Both the position numbers and the translations under genes were made by a program. Shown here piece by piece: positions 45,931 through 56,664 of a DNA stretch of 64,000 bases. Origin of the DNA: Crotophaga sulcirostris. Taxonomy: Eukaryota; Chordata; Aves; Cuculiformes; Crotophagidae. The notes beneath the pieces were generated by a model. The model had not been told where the DNA came from and did not search any database. It was given only the letters and a program-made list of their open reading frames with translations. The DNA lies in NCBI GenBank assembly GCA_013397455.1, contig VYZB01000196.1:319025-383024 (forward strand), given 5' to 3'. Position 1 is the first letter of the stretch. Each line of letters starts with the position of its first letter.

Positions 45931-47346
45931 GAGTCTCAGGCTATCTTCTAAAATTGCTGAATTCATAGGGGTGGAGAAGTCATCTGAACAATTGTGAACC
46001 TGTGATTCAGCATTCAGATGGAGGTATCTGAAAGTCTACACAGGGGTCTTTCCTTGAGGGCTGGTGTAGCAGCTCCTGCTACAATTAATACCTCCAGTGA
46101 CTTCATCAGCCACTGACCACTCCAAGAACTTGAACAGACAACTCACACAAAGACACCTATAGAGAGACACCTGAATGTGGATATTTCCATCTGGAAGCCA
46201 AGTCTTACTTTTAGATATCAAAACTGCAGATGCTTACAAATGCACTTTTACTCTCAAGCTGCTTTGAAATCCACTCAGATGTGACTTTCTGCCTTTTGGA
46301 GTAAATTTCTGTTTGTTTTTTTTTTTTTTTTGTGTGATTTGAAGCCTGTTGGTGATAAAGGGGTATGAAGGAAACAAATCTGTGAACCTAGCCTCTTGTG
46401 GCTCCTGTGTCAGTGGTGCAGATAGCTCAGGAAAACACCAAGGCTTGACATTGGTAGGGTTTTGTTGCCAGATCCAGACAGCTGGATTGCTGGGGCCACT
46501 GCTTCAGTTTTTTTGCATGCTTTCAGCTCCTGGAGACAAGTAGTACTCTCAAAAACTTGTCAACCACCCACTGAAGTATGTTACTTCCAACCAAGTGTTT
46601 TGTCTGTTCTTGGATATCTGTGTGCAGTATCTTGATGGTCATTTTCTCCTGGACACAATTGGTGTTAAATTCTCTGTGACTCATCCCATTCCCAGGCTAC
46701 CAAGGCAGAGGACATTTGGCAGCTATTTGGTGGATATCTGCCCATTCATCCATTTTTATACCTTTCTATGACTGTCTCCTGGTTTATCCTGTCTCCTTCA
46801 TGTGTTGTTGTCGTCCCATCTCTGTGTCTTTGTCCATCTCCAAAAGTATTTAACATCTTAGCTGTTCTTTCAAGTAGACAAAAGCTACTGTCTGTGCATT
46901 GTAGGTTGACAGCTGTGACACACAATACCTGTATTACAGTAAACTGAACAGTTCTGGCCCATGGATCTCAGCACCAGGAAGCTTAAACAGCTGGCATAAG
47001 CCAAACAACATCTGTGACAGCCAATTTGGATGAGGTCACCCTGTTTTGGAAGCTAGGAGAGCAGTAGTACGAACATAATCATGCAACTGTTTAGTTAGCG
47101 TGGAGCTATGGATTTGTCACCATGGTAGTCACAGAGGCACAGGAGGGAGGATCAGACATAACCATTACTGTCAGCGCAGTGGTCAGCATCAATCTGGCTG
47201 TAGTCTGTCCCTCAGGAGCTGTACACATGTGTACCTTCAGACCAAACCTGGCTGTGGACCAGTTTGCCAGTGGAGAGTTTGCACCCAGCTGGATTTGGGA
47301 GCAGGCAGTGATACAACATTCATAGCTGTTTGCTGCCTTCTCACAA
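45931..47346. other. Unique sequence, nothing recognised
   Basis: Contains the poly(T) run at 46316-46331. No coding or transposon signature. Confidence 0.5.
46316..46331. repeat. Poly(T) run
   Basis: 16 consecutive T followed by GTGTG. Isolated homopolymer. Confidence 0.95.
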
Positions 47347-47649
47347 AGGAAGGAGAAGAAACAGGTGCTGATGTCTTCTCTCTGGTGAACTGTGATGGGA
47401 CTAGAGGTAATGGCAGGAAGATGTTCCAGGGGAGGGTTAGGTTGGATATTAGGAAGAGGTTCTTCACCCAGAGGGTGGTGGAGCACTGGAACAGCTCCCC
47501 AGGGAAACAGTCACGGCACCAAGTCTGCCAATATTCCAGAAGCATTTGGACAATGCCCTCAGACACACAGTGTGAATGTTGGGAGCTGGGATAGGGTTTG
47601 GACTCAATGATCCTTGTGGGTCCCTTCCAACTCGGATGATTCTATGATC
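47347..47649 (+). mobile_element. Old CR1 3' fragment (303 bp)
   Basis: GGAGAAGAAACAGGTGCTGA, GTTAGGTTGGATATTAGGAA, the CAGAGGGTGGTGGAGCACTG block shared with 11953-12212, GGGTCCCTTCCAACTCGG, and tail GATTCTATGAT. The minus-strand 126-codon frame over it is antisense noise. Confidence 0.93.
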
Positions 47650-47899
47650 GAAGTCTGGGTGAGCAAAGGTAGGCAAATCCTTTAGAAGCTAAAGCTACAT
47701 GAAGTGATGACACCTTCATGTCTACAGCACCTTTCCAACTGGGAGGAAGCTTGCAGAAAAAATGGAAGTGCATCCAGCTCTGGGGAGGAGCAAGGTGGCT
47801 CTTGAAGTGGGTCAAACCACCTAACACCTGTGACTGCAACCTATCCAGTCCTCATGCAGCCCCAATCGTGCGACTACGGAAGGGTAAAAATGTCTCAAT

Positions 47900-47975
47900 T
47901 CATTTGCCCAAGGCTAAGATGGAGGTTGATTGCAGAGCTGAGAACTGAACCAAGTTAAAATCCCAAGCCATGAAC
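47900..47975 (-). mobile_element. MIR-like SINE relic
   Basis: TTCATTTGCCCAAGGCTAAG, GTTGATTGCAGAGCTGAGAA and CTGAACCAAGTT match the reversed MIR order CTTGCCCAAGGTCACA ... GGCAGAGCTGGGAATTGAACCCAG. Confidence 0.5.
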
Positions 47976-48079
47976 TTTCATTCCTTTCCTATGCAGATCC
48001 AAAGGTGATGTCTGTGTGATGCAGCAATTAATCCTGTACGATGCCTGGTTATTGCAGCAAGTTTGATGGCTGCAGTTGG

Positions 48080-48265
48080 TGACACTTACTTACCCAGAAG
48101 TGCTATCAGCTCTGTAACACAATTTGCAATAAGTCACCATTAATTAATGCTAAGTTATGAAGCACTTCTAGGGAAAGTGACACACCAAATCGACATCAAT
48201 ATAAGAAGAGTTCATTATGGCTAATGTTACAACAATAAAAGATGGAAGAATTAATGATGAATTTC
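48080..48265. promoter_or_regulatory. Candidate conserved AT-rich block
   Basis: ACACAATTTGCAATAAGTCA, CCATTAATTAATGCTAAG (an ATTAATTAAT palindrome), and GAGTTCATTATGGCTAATGT. Repeat-free. Called on motif texture only. Confidence 0.2.
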
Positions 48266-48822
48266 AATGTTAAGTATCACTTTCCTCATGCTTTAATGCA
48301 TTGTCTCAGAAGGGAGTGGGCACTTGGAGAAGAACTGGAATGGGGAAGCATAATTGTAGCTTGGAAAAAAAAAAAAAGAGCTTATTCTTCAGCTCGTCCG
48401 TGTACACGGTGTCTGAGTTGTGTCTCTTTTTGCAGCCACACACTCTTGGATGTGTACACAGCCTACTGATCCCCAACCCTGTAAGCACATCCTAAAGTGT
48501 GCATTTCATATGCTCCTTGGTAGATATCATTCTGTACATGGAGGAGGTTTGACTTTGATGACCTTCCTTCAACTCACATCCTTTCTTTGACAGCTTGATT
48601 TGCCACTGTTTACTCAAATGCTACTTGCACTCATCTTACCCCACTATAGACAGACTTGTTTTTCTCTCTCTGTTACTCCTCTCTTCCCTAGTTGCCTTTT
48701 CCCTGCCAAAGTTTCTGCCAACTCTTTTGTGCCAAATTCTGGATTAATTGTGAAGCTGCCTGCCTGAGTGGAAAACTAAGAAGAAAAGGAAATGGTTTTA
48801 GAGGTTTTATTTTTTTTTTCAG

Positions 48823-48886
48823 ATCACAGTATAACAAGGTTGGAAAGGACCTTTGAGACCATCAAGTCCAACCTATAACCCAACAC
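48823..48886 (-). mobile_element. CR1, young A-type, runs into assembly gap
   Basis: ATCACAGTATAACAAGGTTG and GAAAGGACCTTTGAGACCAT, then CCTATAACCCAACAC at the gap edge. The tail points outward (left). Confidence 0.92.
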
Positions 48887-49651
48887 NNNNNNNNNNNNNN
48901 NNNNNNNNNNNNNNNNNNNNNNNNNNNNNNNNNNNNNNNNNNNNNNNNNNNNNNNNNNNNNNNNNNNNNNNNNNNNNNNNNNNNNNNNNNNNNNNNNNNN
49001 NNNNNNNNNNNNNNNNNNNNNNNNNNNNNNNNNNNNNNNNNNNNNNNNNNNNNNNNNNNNNNNNNNNNNNNNNNNNNNNNNNNNNNNNNNNNNNNNNNNN
49101 NNNNNNNNNNNNNNNNNNNNNNNNNNNNNNNNNNNNNNNNNNNNNNNNNNNNNNNNNNNNNNNNNNNNNNNNNNNNNNNNNNNNNNNNNNNNNNNNNNNN
49201 NNNNNNNNNNNNNNNNNNNNNNNNNNNNNNNNNNNNNNNNNNNNNNNNNNNNNNNNNNNNNNNNNNNNNNNNNNNNNNNNNNNNNNNNNNNNNNNNNNNN
49301 NNNNNNNNNNNNNNNNNNNNNNNNNNNNNNNNNNNNNNNNNNNNNNNNNNNNNNNNNNNNNNNNNNNNNNNNNNNNNNNNNNNNNNNNNNNNNNNNNNNN
49401 NNNNNNNNNNNNNNNNNNNNNNNNNNNNNNNNNNNNNNNNNNNNNNNNNNNNNNNNNNNNNNNNNNNNNNNNNNNNNNNNNNNNNNNNNNNNNNNNNNNN
49501 NNNNNNNNNNNNNNNNNNNNNNNNNNNNNNNNNNNNNNNNNNNNNNNNNNNNNNNNNNNNNNNNNNNNNNNNNNNNNNNNNNNNNNNNNNNNNNNNNNNN
49601 NNNNNNNNNNNNNNNNNNNNNNNNNNNNNNNNNNNNNNNNNNNNNNNNNNN
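48887..49651. other. Assembly gap (765 N)
   Basis: No bases called. Both edges lie in young CR1 sequence of opposite orientation. Confidence 0.99.
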
Positions 49652-49684
49652 ACCTGGTTATACTGTGATACTGTGATACTGTGA
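49652..49684 (+). mobile_element. CR1 tail, young B-type, emerges from assembly gap
   Basis: ACCTGGTTATACTGTGATAC and TGTGATACTGTGA are the last bases of a sense CR1. ACCTGGT (not ACCTTGT) suggests B-type. The body is hidden in the gap. Confidence 0.88.
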
Positions 49685-50267
49685 ATACAGCTGTCCTACA
49701 CAATGGTGTGCACACTCCTGATGTACACGTGGCTCCCCAGAGCTTGACACTGAACCTCAAGCATGGCCACTGGGACAGCTGATCCCTGAGACCTGCATGG
49801 GAATGCTCTGCTTCTTGTCCAGGGTCCAAAAAACTCCCATCTCTCCAGCCAGTGGAAGGGAGGACTGCAACTCAATAAGAAGTTCAAATTGGAATACATA
49901 TACAAAGAAACTATTCTTTTATGGTCTTTAATAGGGAAACATTATTTCCATGACAGAGCTGTGGAGGAGAATTTCACTGCATGTGAGGCTGTGCAAAGAC
50001 ACAGCAAAGACTGGGATTGCTCCCTGGTTAGACTCAACCATGTTTCTTACCCTTGTCCCAGTCAGGGATGACTTGGATAATTTCAAGTCCTTGTTTCTAT
50101 CATCAGGGCCTTAGAGAGCATAAAAATGTATCTTGTTTCTACCAGTTCAAGTCCCACATCACTTGACCAAGTTGGTGATGGTTCAGTGGTGCAGTTTGCT
50201 TGCTCCAAATTAAACTTTTAATATGACGAAGTAGCCACATGGGCTAGTTCGGAAGATGTGAAACCCA
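49685..50267. other. Unique spacer, nothing recognised
   Basis: Plain sequence between two CR1 pieces, with no coding or repeat signal. Confidence 0.5.
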
Positions 50268-50730
50268 GTAGAGTGAGTCCAGAGGAGAGCACAAAGATGA
50301 TCAGAGGGCTGGACCACCTCCCCTGTGAGGACAGGCTGAGAGAGCTTGGATTATTCAGTCTAGCGAAGAGAAGGCTCTCGGGAAACCTTACAGCAGCCTT
50401 CCAGTACTTATATGAAAAGCTGAGGAGGGGCTTTTTATCAGGGAATGTAGTGATAGGATGATGGGGGAATAGTTTTAAGATGAAAGAGGGGAGATTGAGA
50501 TGAGAGATTAGCAAGAAATGTTTTCCTGTGAGGATGGTGAGGCCCTGGCACAGGTTGCCCACAGAAGTTGTGGCTGCCCCTGGAGGGGGGTGTTGAAGGC
50601 CAGGTTGGATGGGGCTTTGAGCAACCTGATCCAGTGGGAGGTGTCCCTGCCCATGACTGGGGGCACAGAACTAGATAATCTTTAAGGTCCCTTTCAACCC
50701 AAACCATTCTATGATTCTATGATGATTCTG
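50268..50730 (+). mobile_element. Old CR1, 5'-truncated (463 bp)
   Basis: Enters at GAGTGAGTCCAGAGGAGAGC, with CGGAGGGCCACGAAGATGAT-like and AGGCTGAGAGAGCTTGG segments, the ORF2 end, GGGAGGTGTCCCTGCCCATG, and a tail of three ATTCTATG-like units. Same older subfamily as 32503 but opposite strand. Confidence 0.95.
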
Positions 50731-53216
50731 TCATTTTGCTAGATAAGGCTGATATTGAACTCATGACAAGTTTAAATCTTCATATTGTTTTAGGAAAAGA
50801 AATGATGCCCTGTGGAGAGCTGGACATTGACTAACAAACTGTTGCAAGATGGATACGCACAAATGACTACACTTAAAAACTGGGAAGGTTTGTTATGCCA
50901 TGAAGAACTCCAAAGAAATTATTCCCAGGGATTAAAATATCCCAAGAGGTTAAAGCCATAAGTTTTATTTTAAGAAGAGATTTTGAGGATCTCCCATTTT
51001 AAATTCTGGCTAAACCAAGCTTACCTCTACTCCTGCTCCCCCAAAATTGCAAACCTGCATGTGTCCATCATGCAGAAACTCTTCCACAATGGGCTACAAA
51101 GCCAAGCCAGAGCAATTCCCTCAACTAATCAATATACAAAGTGCTGCTGCAGTTCTGATCTCAGTCAAAGCAACACACGCTCCCCTCATCACAAAGGCCT
51201 GTGAGATCAAAACCAGAAATTCAATAAAAAACATACTCCACTCCTGTGTAGCTGCACTTCTGAGATGAAGCAACATTGATACTGAAGTGCTTGATGCTGG
51301 CAGCCCCACTGAGTGACAAATACGTCTGTGTTCTGGGAGCCACCCCTAAAAATAATAATAAAAATCCGATATGTGGAATGCTGGGAAGATCAGATTGGAA
51401 AGAAGTTGAGTTGTAATGGATCAGTGCTCGGATGCCTCACTTCTGCAGGCTTTATCTCAGCAGAGAAAAACATGACCTCTTCCTCCTTCTTCACCCCAAG
51501 GACACACAACCAGAAACTTGAAAATGAATGACTGTAATGCCCTGTCTCTCAGGAGGACAGTTTGAAAGAGAAAAATATATTCTTCTGCATTGTAACAAAT
51601 CTGGTGAGATATGAAGAAAGTTCCTTTCTCAAATTATCTGAAAGAATAAGAGTGAGCAAACAGTCTTCAGATAAAAAAGAGAAAGAGAAAAAGAGTGGTT
51701 TTTTGCTGTCTCCTCAGTGGTAGAAATAACTGAATTAAAGACTGGAAGTTCTGCCACTAAATTGGTCTGGAATGGGCACCTGGATACTGGTGTTTGGTTA
51801 TATGACTTTGGACAAGCTTTCCCTTTTGGCCATCATATTGATGTAATGATTGTGTTTCTTCATTCCGTGATAGGGATTCTGGGCATCACACAGAGTGCCT
51901 GAAACCCAAACATCCACCTCCCAAACCCTCAGAAGTCCTCTGACCCACTCATTTATATCTCAACTCCTTTCCAGTCCTGTAGGACACCTCCACAATTGGT
52001 AGGCAAAGCACCATTCCCACCTCCAGCAATAATTCTGAAGATGCTGGACATGGTAATGGATGGCTGTTAGACAACATTGCACAGAGATGTTCCTCCTGAC
52101 AAAATTAGTAACTGAAAAGGAATTAAAATTGTTAGTGATGCATGCAGTGGGTAGAGGAAAACTATCATTCAGGCACTATTAGACATGAGATAATCCAACC
52201 ATGGGACTACGCTCTGTAGGAAACCAAACTTTATGACTTCTGCTCACAGAAGTGCTTGTCAAACTGTATTAAGACTGAAATCTTAATGACATAACAGGAT
52301 AGTGATTTACCCAGATAAATTTGGAGAAGTGGTATACAAAAGGTCTTTTCCTCCTTTGGCTCTAATTTTCTCCCTTTCCCTTGGTATTCAATATTCCTTT
52401 GTTCTCATGTTAAGATGTCAGCAGCAGAAATAATCCCACCTCCTGCCTTTCAGTGCCATATGGTCCTGCACACCTGTATCCAGGTGTGTCTTTTGGGACA
52501 TAGTCGGAAGCTCTGTTGTCCCTTCCAAACAGCATGTTTGGTCCCTTTCTACACCAGCAACCTCCTTATCAGTGATGCTCTGTCACTGATGGACATCCCA
52601 AGTGATGATACACCTAAATTTTTTGTTTTGGACCCACTCCGAGACCTCTTCACTCCACTCTCCCATCATTTGAACACACTTCACCTCCTTTGGTGCACTT
52701 CTAACTTGGGTACCCTTGTCTTCTGCACATTTCTGCATTTGTGCCAACATCCACACTCACACTTGCACACTGCTACAGTGGCAATGAAGTGGAGATTAAA
52801 GCCACTAATTGCACACAAACAAGAGATTATGGGGACAAATGCAAAACATACCCCAACCCTGCACTAATTCTACATTCCCAGCATAGAGTAATGCCCTTTT
52901 GTTTCCCTGGATAAGTTCCTAATGTTGTTAGGGGGCATGCAAAGAACACGGTGGCATCAGGATGAGCTTGTTAATGAGATTAGATGATTTTTAATTTAGA
53001 TGAAAAGCAGGCAAGGCAGGCAACAAGGCCTGTTATTATTTAGCATTACAAAAGATGGGTTTGGGAAGCAGAGGGGCATGGAGGCAGCACACTGACCTTA
53101 TGTAGGGAATGACAGATGTCCTGCAGAGTCATTCTACTATACTCCTGTCCGAGACTTGCAGATCATCACGTGCTTATTCACACCTTAGGGTTGAGATGGA
53201 GGGAAATTTCTACTTT
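50731..53216. other. Unique sequence with one AT-rich block
   Basis: See 52920-53065. The 150-codon plus-strand frame 52415-52867 is treated under rejected items. Confidence 0.5.
52920..53065. promoter_or_regulatory. Candidate conserved non-coding block
   Basis: GGCATGCAAAGAACACGG, CTTGTTAATGAGATTAGATG, TTTTTAATTTAGATG and TATTATTTAGCATTAC combine ATTA cores with a POU-like ATGCAAAG. Repeat-free, directly left of a young CR1 insertion. Confidence 0.2.
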
Positions 53217-53748
53217 ACAGTATCACAGTATCACAATATTACAAGGTTGGAAAGGACCTCTGAGATCATCGAGTCCAACCTATAAGCCAACACTAACACC
53301 AACCCATCTTCTAAACCATGGCACTGAGTGCCTCATCCAGTCTCCTCTTAAACACCTCCAGGGACGGCGACTCCACCACCTCCCCAGACAGAGCATTCCA
53401 AAGGCCAGTCACCCTTTCAGGGAAGAACTTTTTCCTAATATCAAGCCTAAACCTCCCCTGACGAAACTTGAGTCCTCTTGTTCTGTCACTGGTAACCTGA
53501 GAGAAGAGACCAACCCCTGCCTGACTACAACCTCCTTTTAGGGAGTTGTAGAGAGCAGTAAGGTCTCCCCTGAGCCTCCTCTTCTCCAGGCTAAACAGCC
53601 CCAGCTCCCTCAGTCACTCCTCACAGGGCTTGTGCTCCAGCCCCTTCACCATCTTCATTGCCCTCCTCTGTATACACTCCACTGTCTTGAAAACTTTCTC
53701 AAACTGAGGGGCCCAGAACTGCACACAGGACTCAAGGTGAGGCCTTTG
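53217..53748 (-). mobile_element. CR1 LINE, young A-type, longest young copy (532 bp)
   Basis: Tail ACAGTATCACAGTATCACAA, 3' UTR, ORF2 end, the LRELGLF region, and further upstream coding to CCCAGAACTGCACACAGGAC and CTCAAGGTGAGGCC. The frame is broken by a TGA where relatives have CGA before the LRELGL segment (a CpG-decay change), and two codons are lost near TTGAGTCCTCTTG. Confidence 0.95.
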
Positions 53749-55676
53749 TTTCCTTTGGGTAGAGATGTGATTTGATTTGCCTTCCCCGAGAAGTTGTTAG
53801 GTGTTAGCATGAAGCTGGTCTGAAGCCCAACAAGGTGCTCATGGTGTTGACCTCCCGTGGTTTTGGCTTGAGGGAGTTACTGGAGGACGTTTATCTGCAG
53901 GGGTGGGCAGTGATCACTTTCTCCTTGTATCTGTTTTGCTACCAAGGCCCTACTGGTAATTCTGATCCCAGTGGCTTGTCTGAAGTCATGACTACAAAGC
54001 TGCCCTATTCTCTGTCCCACCGCTATGTAACTTCTGTTTGTCTCTGCCACCATCTCCTTTGAAGGGCTTCTCAAAGTCCTCTCTAGATGACATTGACATT
54101 TACCCCATGAAATGTTATGGAGAAACCCAAATTCCTTCTGTTTCATCATCTGGGGCTTAGGATTTATATTCCAGGCTTGTTTTTAGAGGACAGCAGGTAT
54201 TGTTTTGAGTTCCCTTACCCAGCATGAACGGGGTGCATAGTGGATTCATTGGAACAGGAGTTCTAGAAAGGCATAGGGGAGCTCTGAAGACATCAACAAA
54301 ATAGCCTTATGCATGTACCCACCTCCAGATGTGCTCCTGTACCTGGTACATCTCAGGCACACAGACTGAGCCACGTGAAGCCCAAAGGGTGGTGAGTGAG
54401 ACCCTGCTCACGATATCTTAGTGTAGGTCCCTTTCGTGGCACTTGGAAGGATTTTGCTTGAGTTGGGCTGAGCAAAGGGAAACCCACAGCTCTTCCTAAG
54501 CAAAGCGTGGGTTCTGCGAGCCTCTGGGAAAGCTGAAGAAGATCATGGAGTTTAGTGTGGCTGAGATGCCCTGTTCTTCACTATGACAAAGTTACTGGGT
54601 ATTTCATGGGGAAATGGGATGAGGAAACATCTCAGCCTTTCCCATGAGGCACAGCCCTGATTTTACCTAACAATTTTGGAAGTCCTCAAGTGAACCCAGA
54701 ACCTTAAGGAGTCTGGTGGAGTTAAGCGTGAGGGACCACTGGGGAGGAGTAGAGGTGAGAAATATAAATGATTGAAAAAGATTTCTAATTCAACACACAT
54801 TTCTGGCTTACTCTCTACAGGACCTCCATGCCAGCAGATGTGAGGGGTGCATTGACCAGCCAGACCTTGTGCGTGGATTCCTGGAACAGGAAAGGAGCTG
54901 TGACCCTCCAGGACAGCACCTCCTTTTAGAAGTAGTCCTAAATGAAGAGGGCAAGACCATCTTTTTTCCTATCTGCCTCCTTATCAACTGCGGGGACTTG
55001 ACAGATCCAGGATGGGTTTGTTAAATCACATTATCCCCACTGCTTTGCAGTGCTGAGAGATTGGACACTAAGGGAAAAGTCTGACCTCTGTCAAACTATT
55101 CACGTTTTGACAGATTTATGAGCAGCTCTTGATACTTAGAACAAAGTAAAAGAAATGAAATAAATACTTTGTAAGTGATGAGTGGGACATTCAAGAGACC
55201 CACCAGACTCAAAACTCTTGGAAAATGCAGGGGAGAGAGACATCTTAAGCAGTACTTTGTCTGCACCTGCAAACCATAGGTGCCAGTAGAAAATGGAAGG
55301 CAGTCAGGATGTGGCTTTATTTCTGTCAGTTGCTGGTTGTGAATCACTTGATTCTTTTAATGGTTTTCAGTTAGCTCAGGTAGAAGAGGTAACTACAAAA
55401 CATTGAGAGACAAATCTGAAGAGCACTTCATTCTGTGAAAAAAATGCACCTAGGAGGGAAAAATGAAGCATTGCATCTTTTTCCTACCATGAGAAGAGAC
55501 AAAGAAGAAAAGCGAAACAGGGAAAAGACTGTGATTTGTTCTAAAGATGAACAGCTGATATTGTAAGGATATCAATTAAACAATGTAAGCATAATGCACA
55601 GGGATTTTTGACTAAAAAGACCCCTAGGAAGAGCCTCCTGAAAGATCAAGAAACACATTTGACAATGCCCCCAGAA
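53749..55676. other. Unique sequence, nothing recognised
   Basis: No repeat family, RNA or coding signature found on either strand. Confidence 0.5.
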
Positions 55677-56024
55677 TTCATAGAATCATAGAATCGCCTG
55701 ATTGGAAAAGATCTTTGAGATCATCGAGTCCAACTGCACCTGTCCAATACTAAACCAGATCCCTAAGCACGTCATCTACGTGTCTTTTGAATACCTTCAG
55801 GGATGGGAACTCAACCATCTCCCTTGGTAATCTGTTCCTGTGCCTGACCACCCTTTTAATGTAAATTTTTTCCTAATGTTTAATCTTAACCTCCCCTGGC
55901 GCATCTTGAGGCTGTTATCTCTCATCGTCTCATCTCTCACTTGAGAGGAGAGACCAACACCCACCTCACCACAACCTCTTTTCAGGGAGCTGTAGACAGT
56001 GATGAGGTCTCCCCTCAGCCTCAT
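55677..56024 (-). mobile_element. Old CR1, 5'-truncated (348 bp)
   Basis: Tail TCATAGAATCATAGAATCG, GATTGGAAAAGATCTTTGAG, ACTAAACCAGATCCCTAAGC, then the ORF2 end to TCTCCCCTCAGCCTCAT. Same older subfamily as 58299 and 11657. Confidence 0.94.
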
Positions 56025-56473
56025 TGAGCAAAAGGGAATTTCATGGTCCAAAGTGGTGGCATTAGTTGAGATCAGACAGCATGAAGCAGACCATCAATTC
56101 TAAAGTCAGTAAACCCCTAGTTCTGTGCAAGCAGTAGTGCCTGTGGAAACAGGCAGTGAGTGTCTAAGGAAGGTGTGTACATGTATGGAAGGATGATTGG
56201 TGACCATCTCCAATACACCTTTGCTTCTGAGTTTTAAGCCTAGAAGTCATCACTTTCTTGTAGGTAATAGGCTGCCTCAGCCACTGGTGTCAGTGGGATT
56301 ATGTCCTTTTTCACCTGCTGGTTTCTCTGACCAACAATGGTGTTGGCAATATATTCATCCTGGAATTCATCCAGTTCCTACAGACTGTCATACCGCAGAG
56401 ATCATCCAGGACATGGGAGAACTTACAGTGGTCCAGTGACTGGAATAAGACTATTGCCAAAAAGGAAAACCTG
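56025..56473. other. Unique spacer, nothing recognised
   Basis: About 450 bp of plain sequence between two CR1 copies. Confidence 0.5.
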
Positions 56474-56664
56474 TCACAGTATCACAGTATCACCAGGTTG
56501 GAAGGGACCTCTGAGATCATCAAGTCCAACCTATAAGCCAACACTAACACCATCTCATCACCTAAACCATGGCACTGAGTGCCTCATCCAGTCTTCCCTT
56601 AAACACATCCAGGGTCGGCGACTCCACCACCTCCCTGGGCAGCGCATTCCAGTGGCCAATCACC
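56474..56664 (-). mobile_element. CR1, young B-type, short (191 bp)
   Basis: TCACAGTATCACAGTATCAC, CAGGTTGGAAGGGACCTC, AACACCATCTCATCACCTAA and the B-type TTCCCTTAAACACATCCAGG (coding [17 protein letters not shown]), ending at AGTGGCCAATCACC. Almost the same extent as the B-type copy at 31115-31310. Confidence 0.93.

Larger units (their letters stand above)
47650..48822. other. Unique sequence with one SINE relic and one AT-rich block
   Basis: See 47900-47975 and 48080-48265. An A run at 48365-48378 and a T run just left of the next CR1 (48810-48819) are simple repeats. Confidence 0.5.

Noticed and set aside
48541..48590. CR1-like words TTTGACTTTGATGACCTTCC
   Set aside because: Resembles the GGACTAGATGACCTT part of CR1 3' ends but lacks the following GGTCCCTTCCAAC and tail.
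48853..49829. Long open frames (271 and 318 codons) over the second N run
   Set aside because: Same artefact of unknown bases, bounded by CR1 tails.
52415..52867. 150-codon plus-strand frame rich in H, L and T
   Set aside because: Composition follows a CA/CT-rich local sequence; no recognisable domain.
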